DNA of 64,000 nt from Amycolatopsis nigrescens CSC17Ta-90 (lineage in GTDB: Bacteria > Actinomycetota > Actinomycetes > Mycobacteriales > Pseudonocardiaceae). The stretch lies in NCBI RefSeq assembly GCF_000384315.1, contig NZ_ARVW01000001.1, forward strand, positions 503,745 through 567,744, in the 5' to 3' direction. Under the pieces are notes generated by a model, which had not been told where the DNA came from, did not search any database, and was given only the letters and a program-made list of their open reading frames with translations. Each line of letters opens with the position of its first letter. Position 1 is the stretch's first letter. Below are positions 16,842-25,232 of the stretch, in pieces. Both the position numbers and the translations under genes were made by a program.

Positions 16842-18359
16842 TCACGGGCGGCCCGACAAACTGGGCGCACCGTTCCCTCTAATTTCCCCTGGTGACACGA
16901 CCGCACGGAGCCCGGGCGGCTCCTCGTCGTCGGGGCCGTCGCTCGGCGCGTTCGCGGCGTCGAGCAGCTGCTGCAGCTGTGCCAGCAGCGCGGCGGCGTC
17001 TGGCTGGCTGACCGCGGGCGAGGCCGGCGGGGATGCCTCCGGCTTTTCGTTCCACAGGAAGCCCTCGACCTGGTCGGCGATTCCCGCGACCACCTCGGTC
17101 GGAATGTGCACATAGCGTTTGGCGACCGATGCGTCACCCCAGCCCATGACCTCCATGATCGCGGGCAGCGGAACCTTCAGGATGAGCAGCATCGTGGCCG
17201 CGGTGTGCCGCGCGTCGTGGAGCCGCGCGTCCCGCACCTCCGCCTCGGCAAGCAGCGCCTTCCACTCGTCATGATCTGCCCGAGGATCGAGCGGCCGCCC
17301 GGTGGGCTGCGCGAACACCCAGTCCCCCGACTGCCACTCGGTGCCGGCAAACCGCCGCTCGTCGTCCTGCGCCGCTTTCTGCTTGCGCAGCATCTCCAGG
17401 AGCGGCCCGGGGATGCCGACGGTGCGGCGCCCCGCCTTCGACTTAACGTCGACCTCGCGAAGACCGCCACCATGACGTTTCGGGCAGGAACTGGCGTGCC
17501 GCATGCAGTCCGGCGGGCAAACCGGCGGGCACTTCGCATGCCGCTTGCACGTCACCGGGCACGGCTTCGTGCGATGGAGCCGCTCCCCGCACTTGTGCGG
17601 GTCGTCGCAGCCGTGCTTCCACTTGTGCCGCTGCAGCTGCCTCGGCGTGCGCAGCAGGCCGGCGTCCAGATCGATCCGCGACCACTTCAGCCCGAGCGCC
17701 TCACCGCGCCGCAGGCCGAGCGCGAGCGCGATCACGAAGCGCGCACCGTTGCGCCGATCGCGAGCAGCGGCAAGGAGCCGCTTAGCTTCGTCGGCGGTCA
17801 GCGGCACAATCTCGTCCTCGTCAACACGCGGCGCCTTCGCGAGCTTCGCCGGATTCACGGCTAGCCGCCCCTGGTCGAACGCGATCGTGAGCGCCGTCTT
17901 GGCCGTACGGTGCACCTGGTGGACCGTTCCAGGTTTCGCGCCGCAGTCAGCCATCTTCGCGTAGAGCTTCTCCAGATGCTCGGGCTCCAACTTCCGGAGC
18001 CGGTGTGCTCCCAGGCCGGGAATCAGGTGCTTGTCGACCGCCGTCCGGTACCCGGCCAGCGTGTTCTCGCGCACCGACGGTGCCGCAACGTTTTCGACCC
18101 AATGGGTCAACCACTTCTCGACGGTCCACGTCCGTGAGCCGGGTTCGGGCGCTCGGCCGCTGTCGCGCTGGCGTTCGAGTTCGCGAACCGCCTTGATGAC
18201 TTCAGTATCGGTTTTCCGCTCGACGTGCCGGCGGTCCGGCTCCCCGTTGTCGAGCACGCCCATGGACACGCGGCCGTACCACTTCCCGTCCTGGCCGGGG
18301 TAAATGCTGCTCACACAGTTGGGGGCACGCGTACCTTCGGCGCGCTTCCTGCGCGGCAT
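16842..18359 (-). CDS. Tyrosine site-specific integrase
   Basis: A 505-residue tyrosine recombinase. It has an N-terminal AP2-like arm-binding part, a SAM-like core-binding domain (about 77-170) and the catalytic domain with R217 (LGLRRGE), Lys about 306, H381-x-x-R384 (HDARH) and nucleophile Y417 (KRYVHI). A Cys/His-rich insertion at 251-296 (at least eight Cys) looks like zinc-binding fingers, as in several pSAM2-type actinomycete integrases. The tail is Ala/Gln-rich. The gene starts 2 bp after the excisionase stop. It probably mediates integration at the nearby tRNA-Pro. Confidence 0.93.
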   Translation of the reverse strand: MPRRKRAEGTRAPNCVSSIYPGQDGKWYGRVSMGVLDNGEPDRRHVERKTDTEVIKAVRELERQRDSGRAPEPGSRTWTVEKWLTHWVENVAAPSVRENTLAGYRTAVDKHLIPGLGAHRLRKLEPEHLEKLYAKMADCGAKPGTVHQVHRTAKTALTIAFDQGRLAVNPAKLAKAPRVDEDEIVPLTADEAKRLLAAARDRRNGARFVIALALGLRRGEALGLKWSRIDLDAGLLRTPRQLQRHKWKHGCDDPHKCGERLHRTKPCPVTCKRHAKCPPVCPPDCMRHASSCPKRHGGGLREVDVKSKAGRRTVGIPGPLLEMLRKQKAAQDDERRFAGTEWQSGDWVFAQPTGRPLDPRADHDEWKALLAEAEVRDARLHDARHTAATMLLILKVPLPAIMEVMGWGDASVAKRYVHIPTEVVAGIADQVEGFLWNEKPEASPPASPAVSQPDAAALLAQLQQLLDAANAPSDGPDDEEPPGLRAVVSPGEIRGNGAPSLSGRP

Positions 18360-18361
18360 GA

Positions 18362-18589
18362 TCAGTGCTCCCCTGCTTGAGCTACAAGCCGCCCTATGTA
18401 GGCCGTCAACTCGTCGGCCGGAACACGCCTGTAGCGTCCGACGAGGACACTGGGGACTACCTCTTCCTTGATGAGCGCGAACATCTTGGTCCGGCTAACC
18501 GCGAGTCGGTCAGCAGCTTCCTCGACCGTCAACATCTCCCGCGGACTGGACGGGTTCCCCTCGGGACTCACTTCCGTTACCACATGCAT
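18362..18589 (-). CDS. Excisionase / AlpA-type MerR-like HTH protein
   Basis: 75 residues with the excisionase core MLTVEEAADRLAVSRTKMFALI, then VPSVLVGRYRRVPADELTAYI, the DNA-binding winged HTH used by Xis and AlpA proteins. It ends two bases before the integrase start, the usual xis-int order. It likely sets the direction of recombination. The start may be the internal Met of the core. Confidence 0.85.
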   Translation of the reverse strand: MHVVTEVSPEGNPSSPREMLTVEEAADRLAVSRTKMFALIKEEVVPSVLVGRYRRVPADELTAYIGRLVAQAGEH

Positions 18590-19188
18590 CGAAAGATATT
18601 CGGCATTAGACAGGAGAAGAATGACACTTCAAACCAACACGATCGAGCAGCACTATTCTTAGTTCATTTCGTCTCTGCAATTGCAGCAATTGCGTGTTTC
18701 GCAAGTTTTTCAGTCCAATATAGCCGACCTGCCCGACGGGAGATACAGGGAACGGGGTAGCCCAATAAGAACCAAGCATGCCCTAAAGATGGAAGACCGG
18801 GAGCATACCCGCCAAACAGATGACGCCAAAGGGCGAGTGGAGCCGAGGGGAATCCAACCCTTGCCCCTGTCCTGCAAAAATGCGGCGCCGAGACCTGTAA
18901 TACGGAACCGGCTGGTCCGACTGGCCCACCGCCTGCCCCGGTTGGCTCCAGTGCATTCGAACGACAGGCTTTCGCAAGCATCGTGATCATCAGTTAATCA
19001 ACCGCAACACGGAGGCTGACTCTCACCGCTTCGCGACCAGACCCGCCGCGTTCAACCAGCTGAGTCGACGATAGGTATGACTTGGGCCGCAGACGAACTT
19101 CACTCAACGCTACGAAGCACATCCGACCGGGCACAGCTGTGCCGAACCAGCACAAACCCCCTGACCACCTCAGGTTGGCCCTCAGTGG
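18590..19188. other. Gene-poor gap inside the element
   Basis: These 600 bp have lower GC than their surroundings and contain no open frame I can support. The right part must carry the xis promoter region, reading leftward. The one recognisable item is a tRNA/tmRNA-like 3' fragment at 18837-18876, described separately. The gap is likely decayed element DNA. Confidence 0.45.
18837..18876 (-). other. Degenerate tRNA/tmRNA-like 3' end
   Basis: Read on the reverse strand it gives a T-arm-like AAGGG-TTGGATT-CCCCT followed by CGGCTCCAC, which resembles the end of actinomycete tmRNA (CAGCTCCACCA type). The loop has TTGG for TTCG and no full cloverleaf is present. It may be an old attachment-site scar from an element that used ssrA, or chance. 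Confidence 0.3.
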
Positions 19189-21276
19189 TCACGGCGTGTC
19201 CGCATCCCGGGCACGGTCGACGGCCACGGGGCTAGTGAAGGTGTGCAGGTGTTCCCGGATCTCAGCGGCTCGGTGGAGGTGGCCGCAGTCGGTGAAGAGT
19301 GCGGCGGCTTCATGCCAACATTGGATGGCTTCGGTAAGGCGGCCGGTGTGATGCAGCGACTTGGCTAGTGTGTCCAATGGTTCAGCGATATTGTGGGCAG
19401 GGTCACCGATGGTACGGCCCAGGGCGATCGCTTCCTGGCACAGCGTGATGGCTTTGTGGTGCTCACCTAATCCCTGCCAGGCACAGGCCAGATGGCGCAA
19501 TGCGCCAGGTTCGCCGGTGAGGTCGCCAGCACCTCGACGCAAGCTCAAGCTGCGTTCTCCGTGTTCGATAGCCTTCCTGTAGTCACCAAGTCCGGTGTAT
19601 GTGCGGCCCAAGTGGTGTTCCACCAGTCCTTCCATCCTGCCAGTGTCAACGCCCTCGCTCAGGGAGTGTGCTTCCTGGAGATACTGCAGCGCTTCTCCGA
19701 AGCGTTCTCGCTCGTGGCATACCCAGCCGAGATCCCTGAGCGCGCCTGCACGGTGGACACGGTCACCAGATTCACGGACCAGGGTCCAGGCACGGTAGAA
19801 GTCGGTCGACGCCTCACTCAGGCGCCCCATCGTCATAAAAGCTTCGCCTCGTCGGCTGCGAAACACAACTTCAGCAATGGAGTCCCCGCAGCCTTGAGCT
19901 GCGACCAGCCCCACGTCACATATCTCAAGTAACTCGTCCCAACTACCTTGTAGGAGGAGGAACCTGGCGCCTTCGGTGAGATGGATGACGTGGCGGTGCA
20001 TGTCGTGGTTGGCAGCGTGGCGCAGGGCTGCCAGCAAATTGGTCCTTTCGGTTTCCGCCCAGTCCAGCGCATGTGCCCGATCAGTGATCACCATCGGCCG
20101 GGCAGGGGCAGTGAAGTGCAGCGGAAACCGGAAGTGAGCGGGGAAGAGCAACTCGTCGCAGACGTGAGCAGCGTGGGTATACAAAGTGAGAATCGATTCC
20201 CGAGCGTGGTCGCGGTCGGCGGCGCTGTCGTAACGGCGGACCTGGTCGACGGCGTATGCGCGCAACAGGTCGTGAAACCGATACCGGTCCCTGGCAACCG
20301 ATTCGATCAGATGCACCGTGTCCAGCCTCTCCAGTAGCCGACGAGCCACGGGCACGGCGAGGTCGGCGAGCGCGGCAGTGGCGTGCACGCCGAAATCGGG
20401 GCCCGGGTGCATCCCAAGACGCCGGAACAACCGCGCTTCCTCTGCGGTGAGTCGTTGATAGGACCAGTCGAACACCGCCCGCACTGCGCCCCGTTCATCC
20501 CCACCCCAGCTCAGGGCGTCCAGTCGATACTGCTCATCCGCCAAATCCGCTGCGACGTCCACGACGGTGTGCGGCCCAGCGGCGACCCGGCCAGCGGCGA
20601 TGCGCAACGCCAGCGGCAACCGCGCACACAATCGGATCAATTCGGTGACCGCGCCCAATTCCGCCGTCACCCTTGGTCGTCCGACGATGTCGGTTACCAG
20701 TTCCAGCGCCTCGTGCTCGGACAGAAGATCGAGGGTGAGGCGGGTGGCGGACTCGGTGATCACCAGACCGGTGAGGCTGTCGCGGCTGGTGACCACGACC
20801 ACGCACCCTGATGTCCCAGGCAGCAAGGGACGGACCTGGTCGGCACTGTTGGCGTTGTCCAGCACGATCAACACCCGCCTCCCATCCAGCAACGACCGGT
20901 ACAACCCGGACTGCGCCTCCACCCCGACCGGCATGGCCTCTGCCGGAATACCCAACGCTCGCAGGAACCCGTCCAGCACTTCCCCTGGTGTGGCCGGGTC
21001 CCCGGGCCCATAGCCGCGGAGATTGACGTGCAAGGCGCCGTCAGGGAAGCGGTGCTTCACGCGGTGAGCCCAGTGCACCGCGAGGGTGGTCTTACCGATC
21101 CCGGCAGTGCCGTCCACCGCCGAAATCACCACCGCTCCAGCCCCTTCCCGATCATCACTGGCGGGCAGGAGGGCATCCAAAGCGGCCAGATGCTCAACGC
21201 GGCCAGTGAAATCCTTGATCGCCAGAGGTAGTTGCCGCGGCACGACCCGACCACGTTGCCCTCGCCGTTCAGTCAT
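19189..21276 (-). CDS. STAND-class ATPase: NB-ARC with TPR array, no effector domain
   Basis: 695 residues from the ATG at 21276 (GGGAG upstream). Residues 20-300 form the NB-ARC ATPase: FTGRVEHL, Walker A GTAGIGKTTL (56-65), Walker B RRVLIVLDN, a TSRDSL sensor and LPLALRIAAGR. A winged-helix segment (RLGMHPGPDFGVHA) follows, and from about 450 a TPR array (HERERFGEALQYLQEAHSLSEG, LGDYRKAIEHGERSLSLR, LGEHHKAITLCQEAIALGR). It resembles AfsR/SARP proteins but lacks their N-terminal DNA-binding domain, and nothing replaces it. Such proteins act as ligand-gated ATP switches. Its position inside a mobile element raises a defence role (inference). Confidence 0.85.
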   Translation of the reverse strand: MTERRGQRGRVVPRQLPLAIKDFTGRVEHLAALDALLPASDDREGAGAVVISAVDGTAGIGKTTLAVHWAHRVKHRFPDGALHVNLRGYGPGDPATPGEVLDGFLRALGIPAEAMPVGVEAQSGLYRSLLDGRRVLIVLDNANSADQVRPLLPGTSGCVVVVTSRDSLTGLVITESATRLTLDLLSEHEALELVTDIVGRPRVTAELGAVTELIRLCARLPLALRIAAGRVAAGPHTVVDVAADLADEQYRLDALSWGGDERGAVRAVFDWSYQRLTAEEARLFRRLGMHPGPDFGVHATAALADLAVPVARRLLERLDTVHLIESVARDRYRFHDLLRAYAVDQVRRYDSAADRDHARESILTLYTHAAHVCDELLFPAHFRFPLHFTAPARPMVITDRAHALDWAETERTNLLAALRHAANHDMHRHVIHLTEGARFLLLQGSWDELLEICDVGLVAAQGCGDSIAEVVFRSRRGEAFMTMGRLSEASTDFYRAWTLVRESGDRVHRAGALRDLGWVCHERERFGEALQYLQEAHSLSEGVDTGRMEGLVEHHLGRTYTGLGDYRKAIEHGERSLSLRRGAGDLTGEPGALRHLACAWQGLGEHHKAITLCQEAIALGRTIGDPAHNIAEPLDTLAKSLHHTGRLTEAIQCWHEAAALFTDCGHLHRAAEIREHLHTFTSPVAVDRARDADTP

Positions 21277-21504
21277 GACTCCCAGTCTGGTGCCGGACCC
21301 GGTGGCCAGGGTGGTGTTCTGTCACGCCGCCACCCGCACGGACCACAAACCCGACCGCGACGCTGGCCAGCAGCTTGCTTCTGAAGGTTTGCAGACAGAC
21401 GCTGAAGCAAGTAGCGCCCGGCCGGCTTCTTCCGTCGGTCGGCCGGTCAGCGGTGGCGATGCGGAGCGGCGAGCAGGGCTGGCCCGTTGCGCACGGAACC
21501 AGCG

Positions 21505-21876
21505 CTACCCGCCACCCACTTCAGCCTTACGCTGCCATTGACCAGTGCACGACGTAGGCTGCGGCTTGGCTGTGCAAGTACGCGCGCAGGCGGGCTTGTT
21601 GGCGTTCCGTGGCAGCGTCAGTGCCTCGCTTCGGCCCGCGTCCAGGGCAGTTGGCAGCGCGCCTGGCAACATCTCGTCCACCAAGTCATGAAGCAAGCAC
21701 AGCAGCACGTTTGCTACATCTCGCTCCAGAACAGGCTTCTTCATGTAGGAAAGCACCAGAAGCACTTGACCATTGCGCTGACGCACTCCGATCAGATCGT
21801 GCACCTTGACCGCGAGGCCGCCTTCGGTCCATACACTCGGCGTGACCCGGACTTGGTCGCGCCACTCGGAAGTCAC
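21505..21876 (-). CDS. Small hypothetical protein, possibly 3' part of a frameshifted gene
   Basis: A GTG at 21876 opens 123 residues (VTSEWRDQVRVTPSVW, then a strand-rich HDLIGVRQRNGQVLLVLSYMKK and a helical VANVLLCLLHDLVDEM). The GTG overlaps by GTGA the stop of a reverse frame whose visible end reads FELERVVDRAKQWGWQADAY. The two could be coupled genes, or one gene split by a frameshift, because the upstream part has no start codon near its plausible N-terminus. The family is not recognised. Confidence 0.4.
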   Translation of the reverse strand: MTSEWRDQVRVTPSVWTEGGLAVKVHDLIGVRQRNGQVLLVLSYMKKPVLERDVANVLLCLLHDLVDEMLPGALPTALDAGRSEALTLPRNANKPACARTCTAKPQPTSCTGQWQRKAEVGGG

Positions 21877-22013
21877 CGCAGATAACCGACCGCGACCTCC
21901 GGGTAGGCGTCTGCCTGCCATCCCCACTGTTTCGCACGGTCGACCACGCGCTCCAGCTCGAACCCAGGATCCGTTGAGCTGGTAGCTCGGCGGAGGCCAG
22001 CCAGGAGCGGACC

Positions 22014-22193
22014 GTAACCACGAACGACGGGCAACCCGAACTGGCGAACCTGGCCAGCCGAGTGCTGTCGACCTGGGGTAGTACTGCCCGGCCGGCCACA
22101 CTCGTCGTGACGGTCCTGGCAGTCCTGCTGGCTGCGGCATGGCTCTTCGACGTCAACATCAGCGTCGGACCGACCCAGATCACGGGGGGCTAG
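22014..22193 (+). pseudogene. Remnant of a small membrane protein (start codon lost?)
   Basis: The frame after AGGAG at 22003-22007 reads (V)TTNDGQPELANLASRVL, then one clear membrane helix (ATLVVTVLAVLLAAAWLF) and a polar end, stopping at 22193. At the expected start position the codon is GTA (22014-22016), six bases after AGGAG, where GTG would be normal. No ATG or GTG lies between the preceding stop at 21975 and the helix except an internal Val. It looks like a gene broken by a G-to-A change. Confidence 0.4.
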
Positions 22194-22200
22194 TGGAAGT

Positions 22201-22233
22201 CGGCTGTCGGAGCTCAACGGGCTCCGACAGCCG
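22201..22233 (+). terminator. Hairpin at the right border of the element
   Basis: Arms CGGCTGTCGGAGC (22201-22213) and GCTCCGACAGCCG (22221-22233) pair perfectly. It directly precedes two CGTCTCA repeats at 22232-22253, as at the left border. Confidence 0.65.
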
Positions 22234-22253
22234 TCTCATTTCCCGTCTCAGTT
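22232..22253 (+). repeat. Paired CGTCTCAKTT repeats, right copy
   Basis: Two direct CGTCTCA(T/G)TT units 12 bp apart. The same pair occurs at 15429-15450 in the same orientation, with the T/G positions swapped. They may be integrase arm sites (inference). Confidence 0.45.
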
Positions 22254-22345
22254 CATGCCGTATCCGCGTGTTTCTGCTGTTGCCGGTATCGCTGTGACCA
22301 GCACTGATGCGACTTGCGGTACCCTAAAAACCTGCTCCCCCGGGT

Positions 22346-22370
22346 CTTTGGGAGCGGAGGATCCCGACCA
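22346..22370 (+). other. Degenerate tRNA-Pro 3' copy: right attachment-site remnant
   Basis: Bases 22346-22360 repeat the tRNA-Pro core CTTTGGGAGCGGAGG exactly, and 22361-22369 give ATCCCGACC, the end of the acceptor stem plus flank of the intact tRNA. The 21 bases of the T-arm between them are missing. This is best read as an attR-like scar with an internal deletion. Confidence 0.6.
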
Positions 22371-22441
22371 CGACGGCTCTGCTTGACGTGGCTCCTCACG
22401 GTCCACGTGCAGCGGAGCCGCCTCGGTAAGCGGAGGTGGCG

Positions 22442-23260
22442 ATGCGTGAGGTGGGGTTGCCCTCAGGCGAAGAGGTTCCGGCGCTGGGGCAGGGGACCTG
22501 GCATTTCGCGGAGAGCGGCAAGCGGCGGCGGGACGAGATCGCGGCGTTGCGGACCGGGCTGGACCTCGGCATGACGCTGGTGGACACCGCCGAGATGTAC
22601 GGCGACGGCGCGGCGGAAGAGCTGACCGGTGAAGCGATCGACGGTCGCCGCGACGACGTGTTCCTGGTCAGCAAGGTGCTACCCAGCAACGCCAGCCGAA
22701 CTGGCACCGTCGAAGCCTGCGAACGCAGCCTGCGCCGGCTCGGCACCGACCGGATCGACCTCTACCTGCTGCACTGGCCGGGCCACCACCCGCTGACGGA
22801 CACCGTCGAAGCGTTCGAAGAGCTCCAGCGAGCCGGAAAGATCCGGCACTGGGGCGTGAGCAACTTCGACCTCGACGAACTCGGCGAAGTACCCGAAGGC
22901 GCCGCGACCGACCAGGTGCTCTACAACCTGAGCCGGCGCGGCATCGAGTACGACCTGCTCCCCGAATGCCGCCATCGCGGGCTGCCGGTGATGGCCTACT
23001 CACCGATCGAACAGGGCCGCATCCTGCGCGACCCGGCGCTCCGCCTGGTCGCCGAGCGGCACTCGGCCGGCGCCGCCCAGGTGGCGCTGGCCTGGGTACT
23101 GCGCCACGAAGGGATCATCGCGATCCCCAAGGCGGGCACCGCCGAACACGTCCGCGAGAACCACGCGGCACTCGAACTCCGGCTCACCGAAGACGATCTG
23201 TCCGAACTGGACCGGGCGTTCCCGGCACCCGCCGGGCCGACCCCGCTGGAGATCCTCTAA
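22442..23260 (+). CDS. Aldo/keto reductase
   Basis: A 272-residue (beta/alpha)8 NADPH-dependent oxidoreductase from the ATG at 22442 (GGAGG at 22432-22436). The family tetrad is visible: Asp and Tyr in DTAEMYG, Lys in LVSKVLP, His in [17 protein letters not shown] and [18 protein letters not shown] form the cofactor site. The physiological substrate is unknown. Its last 4 bp overlap the end of the convergent NTF2-like gene. It is the first chromosomal gene after the element. Confidence 0.92.
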   Translation: MREVGLPSGEEVPALGQGTWHFAESGKRRRDEIAALRTGLDLGMTLVDTAEMYGDGAAEELTGEAIDGRRDDVFLVSKVLPSNASRTGTVEACERSLRRLGTDRIDLYLLHWPGHHPLTDTVEAFEELQRAGKIRHWGVSNFDLDELGEVPEGAATDQVLYNLSRRGIEYDLLPECRHRGLPVMAYSPIEQGRILRDPALRLVAERHSAGAAQVALAWVLRHEGIIAIPKAGTAEHVRENHAALELRLTEDDLSELDRAFPAPAGPTPLEIL

Positions 23261-23703
23261 CCCTCCACCTGGCGGGCGGTGGCCATGGCGCGCTCGGTCT
23301 CCCAGAAGGCGCGCATGGACACGACCAGTCCGTCTTCGCGGACGCGGTAGACGAACACACCGTCAGTGTCCACCCGGTAGTTGCCGGGCAGGTACGTGGT
23401 GATGGTGCCGACGTTGGCCACCTCGTCCCCCGCCGCGTGCGAGTCGCGGATGGTGAACTCGAACCGCTGCACCTGCCCGATCGTCAGGTCCCAGAACGCG
23501 GAAATACCCTCGCGACCATGGTGTCCCTTGCCCGTCTCGTCGAACATGGACGGGCCGACCGGATCCTCCACCACCGCGTCCGGCGCGAACAGCGCCAGCC
23601 ACTCGTCCTTTTCGCCGTTGGTCACCGCGTTCATCGAGCGCCAAGCGGCGACCCTGGCCGCCGGCTGCTCGGCCGCCGGGTCCCAGCACACGTTCACCGT
23701 CAC
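23257..23703 (-). CDS. NTF2-like / SnoaL-type protein
   Basis: 148 residues with the NTF2 fold pattern: a long first helix ([33 protein letters not shown]), the [12 protein letters not shown] helix and the [23 protein letters not shown] strand pair. Such proteins often work beside oxidoreductases as dehydratases or isomerases. It starts 11 bp after the F420-type oxidoreductase stop, so the pair probably forms an operon acting on one substrate (inference). Confidence 0.8.
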   Translation of the reverse strand: MTVNVCWDPAAEQPAARVAAWRSMNAVTNGEKDEWLALFAPDAVVEDPVGPSMFDETGKGHHGREGISAFWDLTIGQVQRFEFTIRDSHAAGDEVANVGTITTYLPGNYRVDTDGVFVYRVREDGLVVSMRAFWETERAMATARQVEG

Positions 23704-23713
23704 TGCGGCCTCC

Positions 23714-24583
23714 TCAGAACTTCGAGATGATCTCGTCGCCGAACTTCTTGATCGAGTCTTTCTTCGGGCCGATCTCCGCGTCGAAGCCGATTCCGTCGAA
23801 CACCCACGGCATGGTGATCACGTCGGTGACCCCGATCTCGGCCTGCTCCTGGTAACCCGCCAGGCCGAACCGGTCCAGGCACACCGCCTGGATCTCGAAC
23901 GGCTCTTCGGCCCGGCCGTACTCGGCCCGCAGCGCACCCAGCCTGCCGATGGTCTCGCGCAGGTCGTCGAACTTCATCATCGCCGAGGACCAGCCGTCAC
24001 CCACCCTGGCCGCGCGCCGCAGTGCCACCTCGGTGTGGCCGCCGATGTAGAACGGCACCCGCTTCGCCGGCGCCGGGCTCATCCGCAGCTTGTCGAAGTC
24101 GAAGAACCGCCCGTGGTACTCGACCATGCCGCCGCCGAGGATCAGCCGCAGCACCTCGATCGCCTCGTCCACCCGTTTGCCCCGGTTCGCGTACGGCGCC
24201 CCGCACCATTCGAACTCCTCGGGCGACCAGCCGACCCCGAGACCGAGGCCGAACCGGCCGCCGGTCAGCGCCGCGACCGAGCCGACCTGCCTGGCCAGCA
24301 GCACCGGGTTGCGCGAACCGAGTTTCAGCACCGACGTGTAGAACTCGATCTCGCTGGTCACCGCGCCCATCGCGGCGGCCGCGACCAGCGGGTCCACCCA
24401 GGGCGTGTGCTCGTCCCAGAACCGGCTCCCGTCCGGGGTATACGGATAGTCCGCCGACACCGTCTCGGAGTAGAAGAGCGAGTCGGGCAGCGCGACCGAG
24501 GAGAACCCGTACTGCTCGGCGGTGGCGGCGAGCTCGGCGAGTTGGTCGAGTGGGCTCAGCGCGACAGACAGCGTGAACTTCAT
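23714..24583 (-). CDS. LLM-class F420-dependent oxidoreductase
   Basis: A 289-residue luciferase-like (beta/alpha)8 protein. Recognisable family features are MKFTLSVALSPLDQLAELAATAEQYGFSSVALPDSLF (N-terminal strand-helix), TSVLKLGSRNPVLLARQVGSVAALTGGRFGLGLGVGW and VPFYIGGHTEVALRRAARVGDGW, each written along the family pattern. Members use coenzyme F420 (sometimes FMN) for hydride transfer. Upstream partner of the NTF2-like gene. Confidence 0.88.
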   Translation of the reverse strand: MKFTLSVALSPLDQLAELAATAEQYGFSSVALPDSLFYSETVSADYPYTPDGSRFWDEHTPWVDPLVAAAAMGAVTSEIEFYTSVLKLGSRNPVLLARQVGSVAALTGGRFGLGLGVGWSPEEFEWCGAPYANRGKRVDEAIEVLRLILGGGMVEYHGRFFDFDKLRMSPAPAKRVPFYIGGHTEVALRRAARVGDGWSSAMMKFDDLRETIGRLGALRAEYGRAEEPFEIQAVCLDRFGLAGYQEQAEIGVTDVITMPWVFDGIGFDAEIGPKKDSIKKFGDEIISKF

Positions 24584-24617
24584 ACGACCGGACTATAACG
24601 TGTTCTAGTTTATCGAG

Positions 24618-25151
24618 CTAGGGCTGAACGGCTTCGGTCCACGCCCTGTCCAGGATCTCGCGGACGGTCTCGGCCGGTGATTGCGCCGAAGTGTCCAGCC
24701 ACAGCCCGACCTTCGGCGTGTTCGTACGCAGCTCAGCGTCCATGTCGGCCACACCGTAATCGCCGTACGCGGACTTCGCGCGGCCGTCTTCCCGTGCCTG
24801 GACCGCGTCCGGCTTCGGCGCGAGCACCACCACCAGCAGCGGCCTGCTCCGGATCAGCCCGACCACCTCGGTCAGGTACTCCCCCAGCATGACGTCCTGC
24901 AGCACCACGGTGAAACCGGCCCGGAAGTACTCGTCCGCGGTCGTGGCGGCCAGCCGGTACCGCAGGCGGAGTTGCTCGATCGCCTCCGGCGACGGCTCGG
25001 CGCTCATCTCCGCCCCGCCGCGGACGACCATCTTGCGGAACAAGTCCCCGCGGACGTGCACGGAGTCCGGAATGGACTCGGCGAGCAGCTGGGCGACGGT
25101 GGACTTGCCGGCCGCGGAGATGCCGGTGATCAGGATGACGGCCTTGGACAT
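24618..25151 (-). CDS. P-loop kinase-like protein (AAA_33 / chloramphenicol phosphotransferase-like)
   Basis: 177 residues from the ATG at 25151. The Walker A loop GISAAGKST (10-18) follows the first strand, with HVRGDLFRKM and LVVVLAP as acceptor-site and second-strand elements and REDGRAKSAYGDYG as the lid. The size and layout fit small-molecule kinases such as chloramphenicol phosphotransferase or shikimate-kinase relatives. The substrate is unknown. It diverges from the methyltransferase gene across 81 bp. Confidence 0.8.
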   Translation of the reverse strand: MSKAVILITGISAAGKSTVAQLLAESIPDSVHVRGDLFRKMVVRGGAEMSAEPSPEAIEQLRLRYRLAATTADEYFRAGFTVVLQDVMLGEYLTEVVGLIRSRPLLVVVLAPKPDAVQAREDGRAKSAYGDYGVADMDAELRTNTPKVGLWLDTSAQSPAETVREILDRAWTEAVQP

Positions 25152-25232
25152 AGCGCCGATCATGGCGCAGCCGCCGATCGCCCGCAGCTGAATTCCTTGC
25201 CACCGGCACCACGCGGTGCCCAGACTCGCCGA

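Larger units (their letters stand above)
21277..22200. other. Decayed region of the element
   Basis: About 920 bp between the STAND gene and the right border. It holds a reverse-strand ORF of plausible protein (21505-21876), an overlapping upstream ORF end (21873-21980), and a forward remnant of a small membrane protein (22014-22193). No intact gene of recognised family is visible, and 21300-21500 looks non-coding. Confidence 0.4.

Noticed and set aside
18664..18990. Possible small gene between excisionase and STAND genes
   Set aside because: Neither strand gives a recognisable protein or a ribosome site; it overlaps the tmRNA-like fragment.
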